From Clostridiales bacterium Firm_11 (GTDB lineage Bacteria; Bacillota; Clostridia; Christensenellales; Aristaeellaceae), in assembly GCA_001604105.1 (NCBI GenBank), contig LVAQ01000014.1, positions 1 through 64,000 of the forward strand: a stretch of DNA of 64,000 nucleotides. The letters are read 5' to 3'. A program made the position numbers and the translations under genes. The notes under the pieces are model-generated. The model saw only the letters and a list, made by a program, of their open reading frames with translations, was not told where the DNA came from and searched no databases. Shown one piece after another: positions 1 to 8,840 of this stretch. Every line of letters begins with the position of its first letter. Position 1 is the first letter of the stretch.

Positions 1-62
1 AGCGGTAAGGCGAAGGTCTGCAAAACCTTTATTCCCCGGTTCAAATCCGGGTGGCACCTCCA
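1..62 (+). tRNA. tRNA-Cys (GCA), 5' end cut off by window edge
   Basis: The sequence shows the D-stem remainder, an anticodon arm AGGTCTGCAAAACCTT with the GCA anticodon, a T arm with GGTTCAAATCC, and a 3' acceptor strand ending in CCA at 62. This fits cysteinyl-tRNA with a genome-encoded CCA. The first part of the acceptor stem lies outside the window. Confidence 0.93.
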
Positions 63-87
63 CATTGGCTAACCCTTGCAAGGTAGG

Positions 88-134
88 CACAGCAAAGACC
101 CAGTTCCCGATAGCGGAACTGGGTCTTTGCTGTG
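88..134. terminator. 20-bp perfect hairpin terminator
   Basis: A perfect 20-bp inverted repeat (arms 88-107 and 115-134, 7-nt loop) follows the tRNA. The outer stem has AAAGACC/GGTCTTT, so a U-rich strand is presented in either direction. It probably ends the tRNA transcript and also backs up termination of the minus-strand operon ending at 219. Confidence 0.8.
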
Positions 135-218
135 TGCCGTAAGCCGCAGGGTGAGCGCCGGAGTCATACGGGCGGGGTTCTATCACGCATCCTGCCCGCA
201 AAACCATTACAGCGCAGG

Positions 219-881
219 TTAATCCGTGTAAGAATCATCATCCATCATATCTACTGAGGTTTCCGATTCAGCATCGGCTGCGGATAACGCACGGGCGGCT
301 TCGCCATACCCATAACCACGGCGCTGCATGGCTGCGATGGCCTTGCGGCGCTTTTCCTGTGCGGAAAGTGCACCGTGCCGCTTGAGCAGCTTCATGGCCA
401 ACTGCATGGCCTGTGCATCCGTGGTTTCTGTATCCAGCGCATCCAGCGCGGCGGTTGCGTGATCATCCTGAATACCCTTCACACGCAGTTCCTGCAGCAG
501 GCGGGCTTTACCAAGGCCGCGTGCCGCGCGCTGTTCTACCCACGTTTTGGCGAAAGCCGCGTCATCCGTAAGCTTTTCATGTTCCAGTTTGTACAGCACC
601 ATCTCAATGGTTTCGGGTAGATAGCCGTGGTCATGCAGCCGTCGGGCGAGCTCGGTTGTACTGCGGGCGCGCAAGGCCAGCAGACCGACGGCGCGGTTGA
701 GCGCCATGGGGTACTGGTGCAGCAACAGGTTTTGCTTATACGTTTCAAAGTCAAACGGCTCTCCTTTGATGAGGGGGAATGCGCGCATCTCAGCATGAGA
801 AAGGTTGATGGTTTCCTGATCATTGACGGTGACCCGCCAGCCGCGCCGCAGGGTGATGATGTTTGTGACCACGTCATGCAT
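219..881 (-). CDS. recX: Regulatory protein RecX
   Basis: Product of 220 aa. RecX proteins bind RecA filaments and modulate recombination and SOS signalling. Visible family features are the repeated three-helix modules, for example ARSTTELARRL, HDHGYLPETIE, LTDDAAFAKTWVEQRAARGLG and LLQELRVKGI. Length is typical for Firmicutes. The in-frame GTG at 890 lies inside the ribosome site, so the ATG at 881, 8 nt after GGAGG, is the better start. It is the last gene of the lgt-hydrolase-recX operon and overlaps the upstream gene by 8 nt. No LexA box is seen near it. Confidence 0.93.
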   Translation of the reverse strand: MHDVVTNIITLRRGWRVTVNDQETINLSHAEMRAFPLIKGEPFDFETYKQNLLLHQYPMALNRAVGLLALRARSTTELARRLHDHGYLPETIEMVLYKLEHEKLTDDAAFAKTWVEQRAARGLGKARLLQELRVKGIQDDHATAALDALDTETTDAQAMQLAMKLLKRHGALSAQEKRRKAIAAMQRRGYGYGEAARALSAADAESETSVDMMDDDSYTD

Positions 882-2064
882 GCGAAACACCTCCCAGAAG
901 AACGCGAATCAAATCGCGGTTCAGGCAGCTCAGATGACCGATGCGCATTTCACTGGCGCCGCTGTTAAGGGAGGCAAAACCGTTGCCCTTATCGTCAAAA
1001 AATACACCGTTGACAGCGCCATAGGCAAAGCCCTGATGGCCATGCAGGCGTGTGGGATGGATTGCCGCGTCCTCAACTTCCAGCAACCCCAACCCATGTC
1101 GCATACGTACTTGTGGCTCAGGCCATGCGGTAGTGGGCGAGAGCATATACCGCAGGCTGCGCTCATCCAAAAATGGTTCGCCTTGGTTTGAACCGCCGTT
1201 TACCAACGGCAGGCAGAGCCGCATCAAACCGGTAGCGGTGATATACAGGTTACCGGAGGATAGCAGGTAATGGGTGGAAGGGTCGGGCGTGTTGAGGGGA
1301 GTCGAGGTATGGAAGCGCTCCATCGCATTAAAGGCAGGCAGGCGGGAAGAAGGAAGCACACGGTAAGCATTGGCGATTACGGCGTCGCCCAGCGTCGTGA
1401 TATCAAAGGTTGCGCGTACGCCCAAGGGCGCAAACAACTCTGATTGCGCCAAGGCTTCCAGTGACACCTGAAACCGCGTTTCCAGAAGGCTGCCGATAAG
1501 CCCCGCGGCGAAATTGCTGTAACGAAAGCGTTCGAAGGGTTTCATATTGGTGTAGGTGAAGGTGTTGCGCAGGATGGTATCAACATCCACAGGTTTTTCA
1601 TAGGCGCTGTAGAACAGGGGACTATCCGCAAGGCCAGAGGTATGGCTGAGCAGCGCGGCCAGCGGGATGGGCGTTTGCGGATAATTTGGGTTACGAATCA
1701 GCTTGCCCCACAGGGCGGAGATATCCTCTTGCACATCCAGTTTGCCAAGCGTCTGCAAACGCATGACCAATAATGCGCAGGCCATCTTCGCGATGGAGGC
1801 AGTGCGAAAGTAGGTATCCGGCGTTACAGGCGTATTTGGGTTCAGGTGGGCATTGCCCGCGGTGTAGCACGCAGCAAGCGCCCCGTCGCGCATGGTTTGC
1901 ACGCTGGCACCCACCACATGGTTACGCTTGAGCACACGTGTGATGGCGGCCGTTTGATCCGGCGCTGCATCACCATGGCGTATCGCGCTGCTCCAGCGGC
2001 AACGCTTGCCGATCAACGGCAGGGCAAGGCCATAGATCACGTTTTTATGATTTCCGACTGGCAT
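874..2064 (-). CDS. Beta-lactamase-fold serine hydrolase (class C / PBP-like)
   Basis: Product of 396 aa. It has the three motifs of the serine beta-lactamase-like family (PF00144): TASIAK (SxxK nucleophile motif), YSN (FRYSNFAAG), and HGHQGFAYG in place of KTG. Such proteins include D-aminopeptidases, esterases and penicillin-binding enzymes; true beta-lactamase activity is not implied. No signal peptide is evident from the chosen start (MPVGNHKN), so a cytoplasmic enzyme is likely. ATG 2064 follows GGAGGTG at good spacing; the longer upstream extension would run into lgt. It starts 1 nt after the lgt stop, so the two are co-translated. Confidence 0.85.
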   Translation of the reverse strand: MPVGNHKNVIYGLALPLIGKRCRWSSAIRHGDAAPDQTAAITRVLKRNHVVGASVQTMRDGALAACYTAGNAHLNPNTPVTPDTYFRTASIAKMACALLVMRLQTLGKLDVQEDISALWGKLIRNPNYPQTPIPLAALLSHTSGLADSPLFYSAYEKPVDVDTILRNTFTYTNMKPFERFRYSNFAAGLIGSLLETRFQVSLEALAQSELFAPLGVRATFDITTLGDAVIANAYRVLPSSRLPAFNAMERFHTSTPLNTPDPSTHYLLSSGNLYITATGLMRLCLPLVNGGSNQGEPFLDERSLRYMLSPTTAWPEPQVRMRHGLGLLEVEDAAIHPTRLHGHQGFAYGAVNGVFFDDKGNGFASLNSGASEMRIGHLSCLNRDLIRVLLGGVSHA

Positions 2065-2065
2065 T

Positions 2066-3154
2066 TCACACCTCCGATACTGGCTGAGGAAGTTTGCTGC
2101 CTGACAGCGTTGCGTAGGGGATGGACAGAGAAAGCGGGATAGAGAGTCCCGCATAGATGAAGTATGGGGAGTGCCATACCCAGGTTAAACCAAACACGAG
2201 TAAAAAGAGCGATACGGTCATATCAAACACCAACCAGATCATGGCAAAGCGCGGTGCAGGTTTTGCTAAAAGCAAACAGGTGATAGCCGCCAGCAAAAGC
2301 ACAAGCGGTATCGCCGATAGCAGGGTATCGGAGGGTAATAAAAGCCTTGCAAAGGGAACGGCACAGGCGAGGAGAGAGGCCGCCAAGGCCTCGCCGCTGG
2401 CCTTGCGAGCCTGCCGATACAGGAACACGGCGGCAACCCCAAAGCATAGCAAAAGACTGAGGTATTGACTTGCGCGAAACCCAAACGCAAACAGGCTATC
2501 CTGCCGAAGCTGTTCTACCAGAAAGCGGCCGCTTCCATAGAGGGCAAGGTACCAAAGAAAGGCATCGCCGCGCTGCTTCATGCGTTTACGCGTGAGCCAT
2601 AGTACGATAAAAGCAGCTGCATTCCACATGGATTCGTAAAAGAAGGTGGCAACATGCCAGGTTTGCGCCATGCCATCGCCGATTATTACCCCTGCCGGGA
2701 AGAACTGCCAGGAGGCATTTTGAATGACCGGCCCATATGCCTCCCGGTTAAAGTAGTTGCCCCATCGCCCAATGGCTTGCGCAAGTGCGAGCCCTGGCGC
2801 GCTGATATCCAGCAGGGACAGGAAACTGCGTCTTTTGATTCGGCAGTGGATATAGACCGCGGCAGCGCCGCCTAGGAGCGCGCCATACATGGCGATGCCG
2901 CCTTGCCAGATGTACAAAACGGAAATGGGATCAGCTGCAAACTGATCCAGACTCATCAAAACATAGTACAACCGGGCACCAAGAATGCCGAAGGGCACAG
3001 CGATGAGCACCATATCCAGCATCGCATCCTTGGGCAATCCCACACGGCGCTCCTCACGCGCGCCTAACAGGTACGCAAACAGAATGCCTGAGACCATGAG
3101 CACGCTGTACCAGGGAATCCCACCGATGATATAGCGGCTGTAAGGTATCGCCAT
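2066..3154 (-). CDS. lgt: Prolipoprotein diacylglyceryl transferase, with extra C-terminal membrane segments
   Basis: Product of 362 aa. Lgt moves diacylglycerol from phosphatidylglycerol to the lipobox cysteine of prolipoproteins in the membrane. Signature elements are GARLYYVLM, the QGGIAMYGALLGG stretch, and the Lgt signature GRWGNYFNREAYG around residues 128-140. A conserved Arg region (YGSGRFLVEQLRQD) follows. The family usually ends near 260-290 aa; here about 100 further residues contain three more hydrophobic segments. ATG 3154 has GGGAGGCGG upstream. It is first in the operon, driven by the promoter at 3202-3230. The lipoprotein at 40426 is a likely substrate. Confidence 0.94.
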   Translation of the reverse strand: MAIPYSRYIIGGIPWYSVLMVSGILFAYLLGAREERRVGLPKDAMLDMVLIAVPFGILGARLYYVLMSLDQFAADPISVLYIWQGGIAMYGALLGGAAAVYIHCRIKRRSFLSLLDISAPGLALAQAIGRWGNYFNREAYGPVIQNASWQFFPAGVIIGDGMAQTWHVATFFYESMWNAAAFIVLWLTRKRMKQRGDAFLWYLALYGSGRFLVEQLRQDSLFAFGFRASQYLSLLLCFGVAAVFLYRQARKASGEALAASLLACAVPFARLLLPSDTLLSAIPLVLLLAAITCLLLAKPAPRFAMIWLVFDMTVSLFLLVFGLTWVWHSPYFIYAGLSIPLSLSIPYATLSGSKLPQPVSEV

Positions 3155-3201
3155 GGTTCCGCCTCCCGCCTTTGTTTGCGTGTCACATGCCTGATAGATC
3201 G

Positions 3202-3230
3202 ATTATAGCCAGCCTGCAAAGGCATGTCAA
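3202..3230 (-). promoter_or_regulatory. Sigma-A promoter for lgt operon
   Basis: On the minus strand, TTGACA (3230-3225) and TATAAT (3207-3202) are separated by exactly 17 bp. Both boxes match consensus and sit about 50 nt before the lgt start. Confidence 0.85.
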
Positions 3231-3447
3231 GTTAGGCAAAGGCTAGCGCGGTCAACGAGCACAGGAAACACACTAAAGCACGGGCATGAAAACAGAAGCA
3301 CGTTTCACGTTATAAACAGGAAGGGCATAGTTGAGGGTAGAGCGCGCAGTACAGCAGGGCACTCAGGATAATTATCGGCGGAAAAACACGGTAATCCAGC
3401 GGTATATCGATGCCGTACTCGACGCAACCGTTATCTTGGGAAACCGT
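3231..3447. other. Intergenic spacer between divergent operons
   Basis: Nothing recognised between the lgt promoter and the glycan-operon promoter. A 63-codon plus-strand frame from 3331 runs through the promoter region of the next gene, has no ribosome site and is not supported as a gene. Confidence 0.5.
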
Positions 3448-3476
3448 TTGACTTCTGAAATGCCCTGTGATATCCT
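3448..3476 (+). promoter_or_regulatory. Sigma-A promoter for the glycan operon
   Basis: TTGACT (3448-3453) and TATCCT (3471-3476) with 17-bp spacing and a TG just before the -10 region, 46 nt ahead of the first gene. Confidence 0.7.
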
Positions 3477-3522
3477 AAAGAATAGCGGAAACAAGCCGCG
3501 TTGTGTGGGAGGGAAACCCTGA

Positions 3523-4236
3523 ATGCACTTGCTGAAGCGGGAGGACAATGCGGCACAGCCCGCTGGAATACCCGAAGCACTACCGTATTGGGATGGGAAA
3601 CTGCGCTACCCGATCTATAGCAAAGTAATCAAGCGCGCGTTGGATCTGCTGCTTGCGATTGCGCTTCTACCCCTTGTGTTTGTGGCGATGGTGCCGATCG
3701 CGCTTCTTGTCAAGGCTACATCCAAGGGGCCGATTTTTTACCGCGCCTTACGCGGTGGCTACCATAACCGTCCCTTTTATATCCTGAAGTTTCGCACCAT
3801 GGTTGTGGGGGCGGATCAGTACAGCGGCACCACGGCGCTCAATGACCCGCGCGTAACCAAGGTGGGGCGTATTCTGCGACGTACGAAGCTGGATGAGTTG
3901 CCGCAGCTGTTTAACATCCTTATGGGAGATATGAGCTTCATCGGGCCAAGGCCGGAGCTGCTGAAGTATACAATGCGCTATACCCAGGAAGAGCAATGTG
4001 TACTGTGGGTACGACCAGGCATCAGCGATCCGAGCTCCATCCGGCTCATCAGCCTTGACGAAGCCGTTGGGCATGATGATCCAGAAGGGGCTTATGAGCG
4101 TAACATCCTTGGGGAAAAGAACCGTATGCGTGTGGCGTATGCAAAGAGCCAATCTTTTGCCACCGATGCGCGGCTGATGGCGCAGACCATCGGGTGTGTT
4201 GCCCGTAAGATATTTGGCGTTGCGCCGAAACCGTGA
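3523..4236 (+). CDS. Bacterial sugar transferase (undecaprenyl-phosphate sugar-1-phosphate transferase)
   Basis: Product of 237 aa. The family (PF02397, WcaJ/EpsL/PglC type) initiates glycan assembly by moving a sugar phosphate from a UDP-sugar to undecaprenyl phosphate at the inner face of the membrane. Seen here: one hydrophobic segment near residues 43-66, then [34 protein letters not shown] and [11 protein letters not shown], all hallmark blocks. It is the short, catalytic-domain-only form without the N-terminal CoA-binding-like half. ATG 3523 follows GGGAGGG. It heads the operon, so it probably sets the first sugar of the repeat unit. The sugar is not predictable. Confidence 0.92.
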   Translation: MHLLKREDNAAQPAGIPEALPYWDGKLRYPIYSKVIKRALDLLLAIALLPLVFVAMVPIALLVKATSKGPIFYRALRGGYHNRPFYILKFRTMVVGADQYSGTTALNDPRVTKVGRILRRTKLDELPQLFNILMGDMSFIGPRPELLKYTMRYTQEEQCVLWVRPGISDPSSIRLISLDEAVGHDDPEGAYERNILGEKNRMRVAYAKSQSFATDARLMAQTIGCVARKIFGVAPKP

Positions 4237-4289
4237 CAAGGCTTAAACCCTCACGTTCAAGACGCAAGTTCTAAAGGAGCGAACCTGAC

Positions 4290-5117
4290 ATGAGCTTTGA
4301 AAAAAGCAGGGACTTGAGCTACCGTGTGCGCCGCCATACGCTGGATATGACCAGTCGTGGCGGCACCGCGCACATTGGCAGCATTTTTTCAATGGCGGAT
4401 ATCATTGCTGTGCTCTATGCCGATGTGATGTGCCATGATCCGCACAATCCGCAAATGCCCGAACGCGATCGCATGATCCTGAGCAAGGGGCACGCCGGTG
4501 CCGGCATTTATGCGGTGTTGGCAGAATGCGGCTATTTCCCGACCGAAGAGCTAATGACGCATTGCCAAAACGGCAGTCGGTTGAGCGGTCATGTGAGCCA
4601 TAAAGGCGTGCCGGGCGTGGAGGCAAGCACCGGTTCGCTTGGACAGGGCATGCCGATGGCGATGGGCATGGCAATGGCCGCTAAGATGAACGGGCAGGGT
4701 CATACTGTGTTTTGCATTATCGGCGATGGTGAGTGCGATGAGGGCGCTATCTGGGAAAGCGCTTTGATTGCGAACCAGTACAGATTGGATAACTTTATCG
4801 TAACCATCGATTTCAACAAGATTCAATCACTGACCAGCGTGGAAAATACCATTCAACTGGAACCGCTGGATCAGAAATGGGCGACCTTCGGCTGGCATGT
4901 GATCCGTGTTGACGGGCACGACCACGCCGCGCTGCATGCCGCTTATGCCGAGGCGCTGGCTGCGCGCGGAAAGGGTAAACCCATTGTGATTGTTGCGGAT
5001 ACCGTCAAGGGTAAAGGCGTGAGCTTTATGGAAAATGATGTGCTCTGGCATTATCGCACCGCGCGCGGCGACGAGTTTAATGCGGCAGTCAAGGAACTGG
5101 AGGCGCAACAACCGTGA
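4290..5117 (+). CDS. Transketolase, N-terminal (thiamine diphosphate) subunit
   Basis: Product of 275 aa. It carries the ThDP-binding signature GDGECDEGAIWE followed about 30 residues on by an Asn (DFNKIQ), plus SKGHAGAGIYA and GSLGQGMPMAMGMA. This is the N-terminal half of a split transketolase, which transfers two-carbon ketol units between sugar phosphates. ATG has AAGGAG upstream. It overlaps its partner by 4 nt (GTGA), indicating translational coupling. Placement in a glycan operon suggests a dedicated role in making an unusual sugar or precursor, not the housekeeping pentose pathway; this is inference. Confidence 0.92.
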   Translation: MSFEKSRDLSYRVRRHTLDMTSRGGTAHIGSIFSMADIIAVLYADVMCHDPHNPQMPERDRMILSKGHAGAGIYAVLAECGYFPTEELMTHCQNGSRLSGHVSHKGVPGVEASTGSLGQGMPMAMGMAMAAKMNGQGHTVFCIIGDGECDEGAIWESALIANQYRLDNFIVTIDFNKIQSLTSVENTIQLEPLDQKWATFGWHVIRVDGHDHAALHAAYAEALAARGKGKPIVIVADTVKGKGVSFMENDVLWHYRTARGDEFNAAVKELEAQQP

Positions 5118-6049
5118 GAGATACGTTCACCCGCTGTCTGGAACAGGAGGCTGCCCGCAACCCGGATTTGGTGCTCGTTACCGGCGATTTGGGCTTTGGC
5201 GTACTGTTTCCTTTTATGAAAGCCTATCCAAATCGCTTCATCAACGCGGGGATTTCTGAACAGGCAATGATGAGCATGGCTGCGGGAATGGCGCTTGAGG
5301 GAAAAACGGTGGTCGTGTATTCCATCGGGAATTTCCCCACGCTGCGCTGCCTTGAACAGATACGCAACTGCTGCGCTTATCATGAAGTCAAAGTAAAAAT
5401 CGTTTGCGTTGGGGCAGGCTTTGTATACGGCACGTTGGGCATGACCCATCACGCGACAGAGGATATGAGCGCATTGCGGCTGCTGCCGGGCGTTACGGTA
5501 TATGCCCCTGCCGATGCGGTGCAGACCGAAGCCGTGATGCAGCGTTTCCTGACCGAGCCGGGGGTTGCCTATTTGCGCATCGGCCGTGGGGGCGAGCCCG
5601 TACTCAGCGATCCCGATACGCTTGCGGGGTACCAGACGGGCAAAGCGGTACCATATCAAGATGGCACGGATGCGTATATCCTCACCGCGGGAGGCATCCT
5701 GCCAAGCGCGGTCGGCGCGGCAAAATTGCTGGCCGAAGCTGGCTACAGCATCGGCGTTGCGAGCTTTCCCACGGTCAAGCCCATGGATGAAGCTTACCTT
5801 GCGGAGCTCTGCGGCAAAGTGAAAGTGCTCATCACCCTTGAGGAACATACCATCGTTGGCGGCTTTGGCGGCGCGGTATGCGAGGCGGTGTCTGGTTTTG
5901 CTGATAACCGCGCACGCGTGGTACGCCTTGGTATGCGGGATGTGTATAGTTCTATTGTTGGCAATCAGGAGTATTTGGTTAAACATTACGGCCTGGATAG
6001 TGCCAGCGTCGCCGCCAGCGTGCAAGCCGTGCTGGAGGGGAAGGCGTGA
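5114..6049 (+). CDS. Transketolase, C-terminal subunit
   Basis: Product of 311 aa, the pyrimidine-binding plus C-terminal halves. Visible are TGDLGFGVLFPF, the glutamate-containing INAGISEQAMMSMAAG block that activates ThDP, and GMTHHATEDMSALR. It starts with GTG within the stop of the upstream subunit and itself ends overlapping the next gene by 4 nt (GTGA at 6046). The pair would form the active heterotetramer. Similar split transketolases occur both as housekeeping enzymes and within polysaccharide loci; the tight operon with LicD and a flippase favours the latter. Confidence 0.9.
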   Translation: MRDTFTRCLEQEAARNPDLVLVTGDLGFGVLFPFMKAYPNRFINAGISEQAMMSMAAGMALEGKTVVVYSIGNFPTLRCLEQIRNCCAYHEVKVKIVCVGAGFVYGTLGMTHHATEDMSALRLLPGVTVYAPADAVQTEAVMQRFLTEPGVAYLRIGRGGEPVLSDPDTLAGYQTGKAVPYQDGTDAYILTAGGILPSAVGAAKLLAEAGYSIGVASFPTVKPMDEAYLAELCGKVKVLITLEEHTIVGGFGGAVCEAVSGFADNRARVVRLGMRDVYSSIVGNQEYLVKHYGLDSASVAASVQAVLEGKA

Positions 6050-6777
6050 CCACGTACGGGCTGGAGGCTATCCAAGCCGATCTGTATGCGGTGCTTGCGG
6101 ATGTAGTTCGCGTACTGGAAGCGCATGAACTCCCCTATAGCGCGATTTGCGGTACGCTGCTGGGCGCGGTTCGCCACCAGGCCATCATTCCATGGGATGA
6201 TGATGTGGATCTGGTGCTGCCCCGCGAGAGTTTTGATCGTTTGATGGAGGTTTACCCGCAAGCGTGCGAGGAATCGTTCAAGCTGGATGTATCCGACACA
6301 TGGGTGCCGCGTGTTCGCAAGGTTGGCGGCGCGGCTTTTGTGGATCTATTTGTGCTGGATCCCTTACCTGTTGGGCGCGTTGCCCGAGCCTGGAAGCTTT
6401 TCAGGCTTAAGACGCTGCAAGGCATGCTCAAGCGATGCCCAGAGTATCATCGCTTTCCGCTTGCCAAACGCGTGTTGCTATGGGCTACGCACATGATGGG
6501 GATGCTTTTCCCATGGGAAACCAAGCTCAGCGCTTATCGGCGCATTGCTCGTACAGGCGGACAAAGCCCGTGGCTGCATATGAGCAACGGGGCTTATTCT
6601 CTGCTAAGCGTACCGCTAGAGAAAGGTACCTTTCAGGAACCTATACCAGCGCCCTTTGGACAGTTGACAGTACGGATACCACGAGAAGCGGAGCTTGTAC
6701 TCACCAAGCTTTACGGCAAGGATTATATGACGCCACCGCCAGAGCATGAGCGCAGGCCGCTCCATCTTGACAGATAG
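6046..6777 (+). CDS. LicD family nucleotidyltransferase-fold protein
   Basis: Product of 243 aa. The N-terminal block CGTLLGAVRHQ followed by IIPWDDDVDLVLPR is the LicD signature; the DDDVD aspartates are the metal-binding residues of this nucleotidyltransferase fold. Characterised LicD proteins attach phosphocholine from CDP-choline to surface glycans. No choline kinase or cytidylyltransferase gene (licA, licC) is present in the window, so the group transferred may differ. GTG start overlaps the preceding stop. It acts at the cytoplasmic side before export by the next gene product. Confidence 0.87.
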   Translation: MTTYGLEAIQADLYAVLADVVRVLEAHELPYSAICGTLLGAVRHQAIIPWDDDVDLVLPRESFDRLMEVYPQACEESFKLDVSDTWVPRVRKVGGAAFVDLFVLDPLPVGRVARAWKLFRLKTLQGMLKRCPEYHRFPLAKRVLLWATHMMGMLFPWETKLSAYRRIARTGGQSPWLHMSNGAYSLLSVPLEKGTFQEPIPAPFGQLTVRIPREAELVLTKLYGKDYMTPPPEHERRPLHLDR

Positions 6778-6792
6778 ATGAGGGATACCGCC

Positions 6793-8364
6793 TTGAACAA
6801 CCGCAGCAATACCCGAACGTCGCGCTTTGTGCAGAACACGGTTTTCACCGCAGCCTATCAGTTGACGGCCATGCTGATGGGCTTTGTTACTCCTCGCTTG
6901 ATGATGCTCTTCTATGGCTCGCAGGTTAACGGGTTGATTGTCTCTGCCACAGAGTTCTTGACGTACTTCCGCCTCGTGGAAGCAGGGCTTGCGGCGGCGG
7001 CGGTCTACAGCTTGTACAAGCCCCTTGCGGATAAAGATCATGCGGGCGTAAGCGCCATCGTATCTGCCGCTCGGCAGTTCTATAACATAGCGGGCTGGAT
7101 GTTTGTGGGGCTAACGATTCTGTTTGCCGCTATCTATCCGCTGTTTGTCCCGGTCGCGACCATTGATGGAAGCCTGATGGACTATGCAAGCGTGATGCTG
7201 CTTATCTGCGCTATGGGGATTGCGGGCGCGCTTGAGTTCTTCACCCTTTCGCGTTACCGCGTGCTGCTCACGGCGGATCAGCGAACCTTCATGATCAGCC
7301 TTGCGAGCATGACTTCGCTGTTGTTGCAAACGGCGGTGATTGTCGTGCTGGCGTATGCACGCGCGGATATCATTCTGGTGCGTTTTCTGGCTTCCCTCAC
7401 CATTGCGGTTCGCCCGTTGATCCTGAGCAAATATGTCAAGAAGATGTATCCGCAGGTGGATGCGTATGTCAAGCCAAACAAAGCGGCGCTTTCCCGCAGG
7501 TGGGATGCGATGTACCAACAGTTCACCACCGCGTTTCATCAGGGGGCGGCGGTGATGCTGACGACCATCATCACGCGGGATGCATCAATGGTTTCCGTTT
7601 ACGGAACCTATCACATGGTCACCATCGGCCTGTGGGGCATCTTGAAAATGTCAACAACAGGTATTTACAGCGGTTTTGGTGATTTGATTGTTCGCGAGGA
7701 GAAACAGAAGTTTCAGCAGGCCTACCGAGATTTTGAGTACCTTTATCTGGCGCTGGCCACCGTGCTGTTCTCCGTTGCGGCGATTTTGATTGTTCCCTTT
7801 GTCGTACTGTATACCGATAAGATTACCGATGCCAACTATGCCGCGCCGCTCATTGGCATCATGGTGGTGCTGGAAGCATTGACGGACCACTGCAAAATGC
7901 CGATGGATCTGATGATCACCGCCAGCGGGAAGTTTCGAGAAACACGGCACCATTGTACGGCGCAAATCGTCACAGCTTTGGTGTTCGGGCTCCTTTTGGG
8001 GTGGTGGGGGCTGCAAACCAGCACTACCATGGCGGTGGTGGGCATTCTGGCGGGCATCATTCTATCCAATATCCTGCGCGCAGTGCTACAGCTTTGGTTT
8101 GTGCCAAAGCATATCACCCATATCCCATGGCGGGAAACGTTCAAGCGAATCCTGCTGATGTTTGTGCAGGTCATAGTGATCGCAGGACCGTTTCTGGCCT
8201 TCCGGCTGCTGGACATTAACGGCTTCTTCAAATGGATTACGCTGGGCGTTCCGCTGTTGATCTATGCATTGGTGATAACGTTGGGTTTTGGGTGGCTGTT
8301 TGACCGCCAGAGCTTGCTATCACTCTTTGGACGCGTGAAATTCATGTTTCATAGGGGGAAGTAG
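6793..8364 (+). CDS. Polysaccharide flippase (Wzx / MOP superfamily)
   Basis: About 523 aa with some 12-14 hydrophobic helices spread over its length, typical of oligosaccharide exporters that flip undecaprenyl-linked repeat units. No short catalytic motif defines the family, so the call rests on size, membrane topology and operon position. An in-frame ATG at 6778 directly abuts the licD stop but lacks a ribosome site; TTG 6793, 8 nt after GAGGG, is better placed. Either choice changes only five residues. No Wzy polymerase or glycosyltransferase follows, so the remaining assembly genes must lie elsewhere. Confidence 0.85.
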   Translation: MNNRSNTRTSRFVQNTVFTAAYQLTAMLMGFVTPRLMMLFYGSQVNGLIVSATEFLTYFRLVEAGLAAAAVYSLYKPLADKDHAGVSAIVSAARQFYNIAGWMFVGLTILFAAIYPLFVPVATIDGSLMDYASVMLLICAMGIAGALEFFTLSRYRVLLTADQRTFMISLASMTSLLLQTAVIVVLAYARADIILVRFLASLTIAVRPLILSKYVKKMYPQVDAYVKPNKAALSRRWDAMYQQFTTAFHQGAAVMLTTIITRDASMVSVYGTYHMVTIGLWGILKMSTTGIYSGFGDLIVREEKQKFQQAYRDFEYLYLALATVLFSVAAILIVPFVVLYTDKITDANYAAPLIGIMVVLEALTDHCKMPMDLMITASGKFRETRHHCTAQIVTALVFGLLLGWWGLQTSTTMAVVGILAGIILSNILRAVLQLWFVPKHITHIPWRETFKRILLMFVQVIVIAGPFLAFRLLDINGFFKWITLGVPLLIYALVITLGFGWLFDRQSLLSLFGRVKFMFHRGK

Positions 8365-8367
8365 ACA

Positions 8368-8715
8368 ATGCTTCAGAAAGTTAACCTGATGGAGGCTGTG
8401 AACGCCGTCCAGGGATTGTATCGCTACGAAAACGTTGGTACGTTGAATGAGCATATGCTTAGTGTGGTGCAGGTGGAAAACCGCACGCTGGATTTTCATG
8501 TGCATGAGCACAGCGACGAGCTTTTCATGGTGCTGGAAGGCGCATTTGAGCTGGAAACCGATGACGGCCTGCTGTCGGTATCTCAGGGAGAATTTGTGAT
8601 TGTGCCCAAAGGCATGCGTCATCGGCCTGTGGTAGGCGCCCTAACCAAGTTTCTCATGGTGGAACTGGAAGGTACGCTAAACAAGGAGAACAGCGGCGAT
8701 CTTTATGAAGACTAA
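8368..8715 (+). CDS. Small cupin-domain protein
   Basis: Product of 115 aa, a single cupin barrel. Motif 1 is HVHEHSDELFMVLEG (two His and a Glu for metal) and motif 2 is PKGMRHRP. Small cupins include sugar isomerases, epimerases and regulators; the substrate cannot be told from sequence. It begins 3 nt after the flippase stop and is last in the glycan operon, which suggests a role in sugar modification or sensing. The terminator at 8750 follows. Confidence 0.8.
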   Translation: MLQKVNLMEAVNAVQGLYRYENVGTLNEHMLSVVQVENRTLDFHVHEHSDELFMVLEGAFELETDDGLLSVSQGEFVIVPKGMRHRPVVGALTKFLMVELEGTLNKENSGDLYED

Positions 8716-8749
8716 CAACACCGCAGGCAAACACACCTGATAAACCAAC

Positions 8750-8787
8750 AGAACCTGCGCCTTTCCATGCATGAAGGCACAGGTTCT
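8750..8787. terminator. Terminator between glycan operon and thiT
   Basis: Inverted repeat AGAACCTG-C-GCCTT / AAGGC-A-CAGGTTCT with one mismatch and a 10-nt loop. It lies between the convergent cupin gene and thiT and can serve both. Confidence 0.65.
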
Positions 8788-8840
8788 TATTAATGATGGT
8801 TATGGAAGCGCTGTGTGGATTATCCCTGCATAGGCAGTGA

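Noticed and set aside
874..2064. Antibiotic-resistance beta-lactamase
   Set aside because: SxxK and YxN fit the wider serine hydrolase family, the third motif is HxG rather than KTG, and there is no signal peptide.
3331..3522. 63-codon plus frame before the sugar transferase
   Set aside because: Runs through the promoter and leader of the glycan operon, with no ribosome site.
5051..6025. 324-codon minus-strand frame opposite the transketolase C-terminal gene
   Set aside because: A shadow of a high-confidence gene; composition is rich in Arg, His and Ala as expected for antisense frames.
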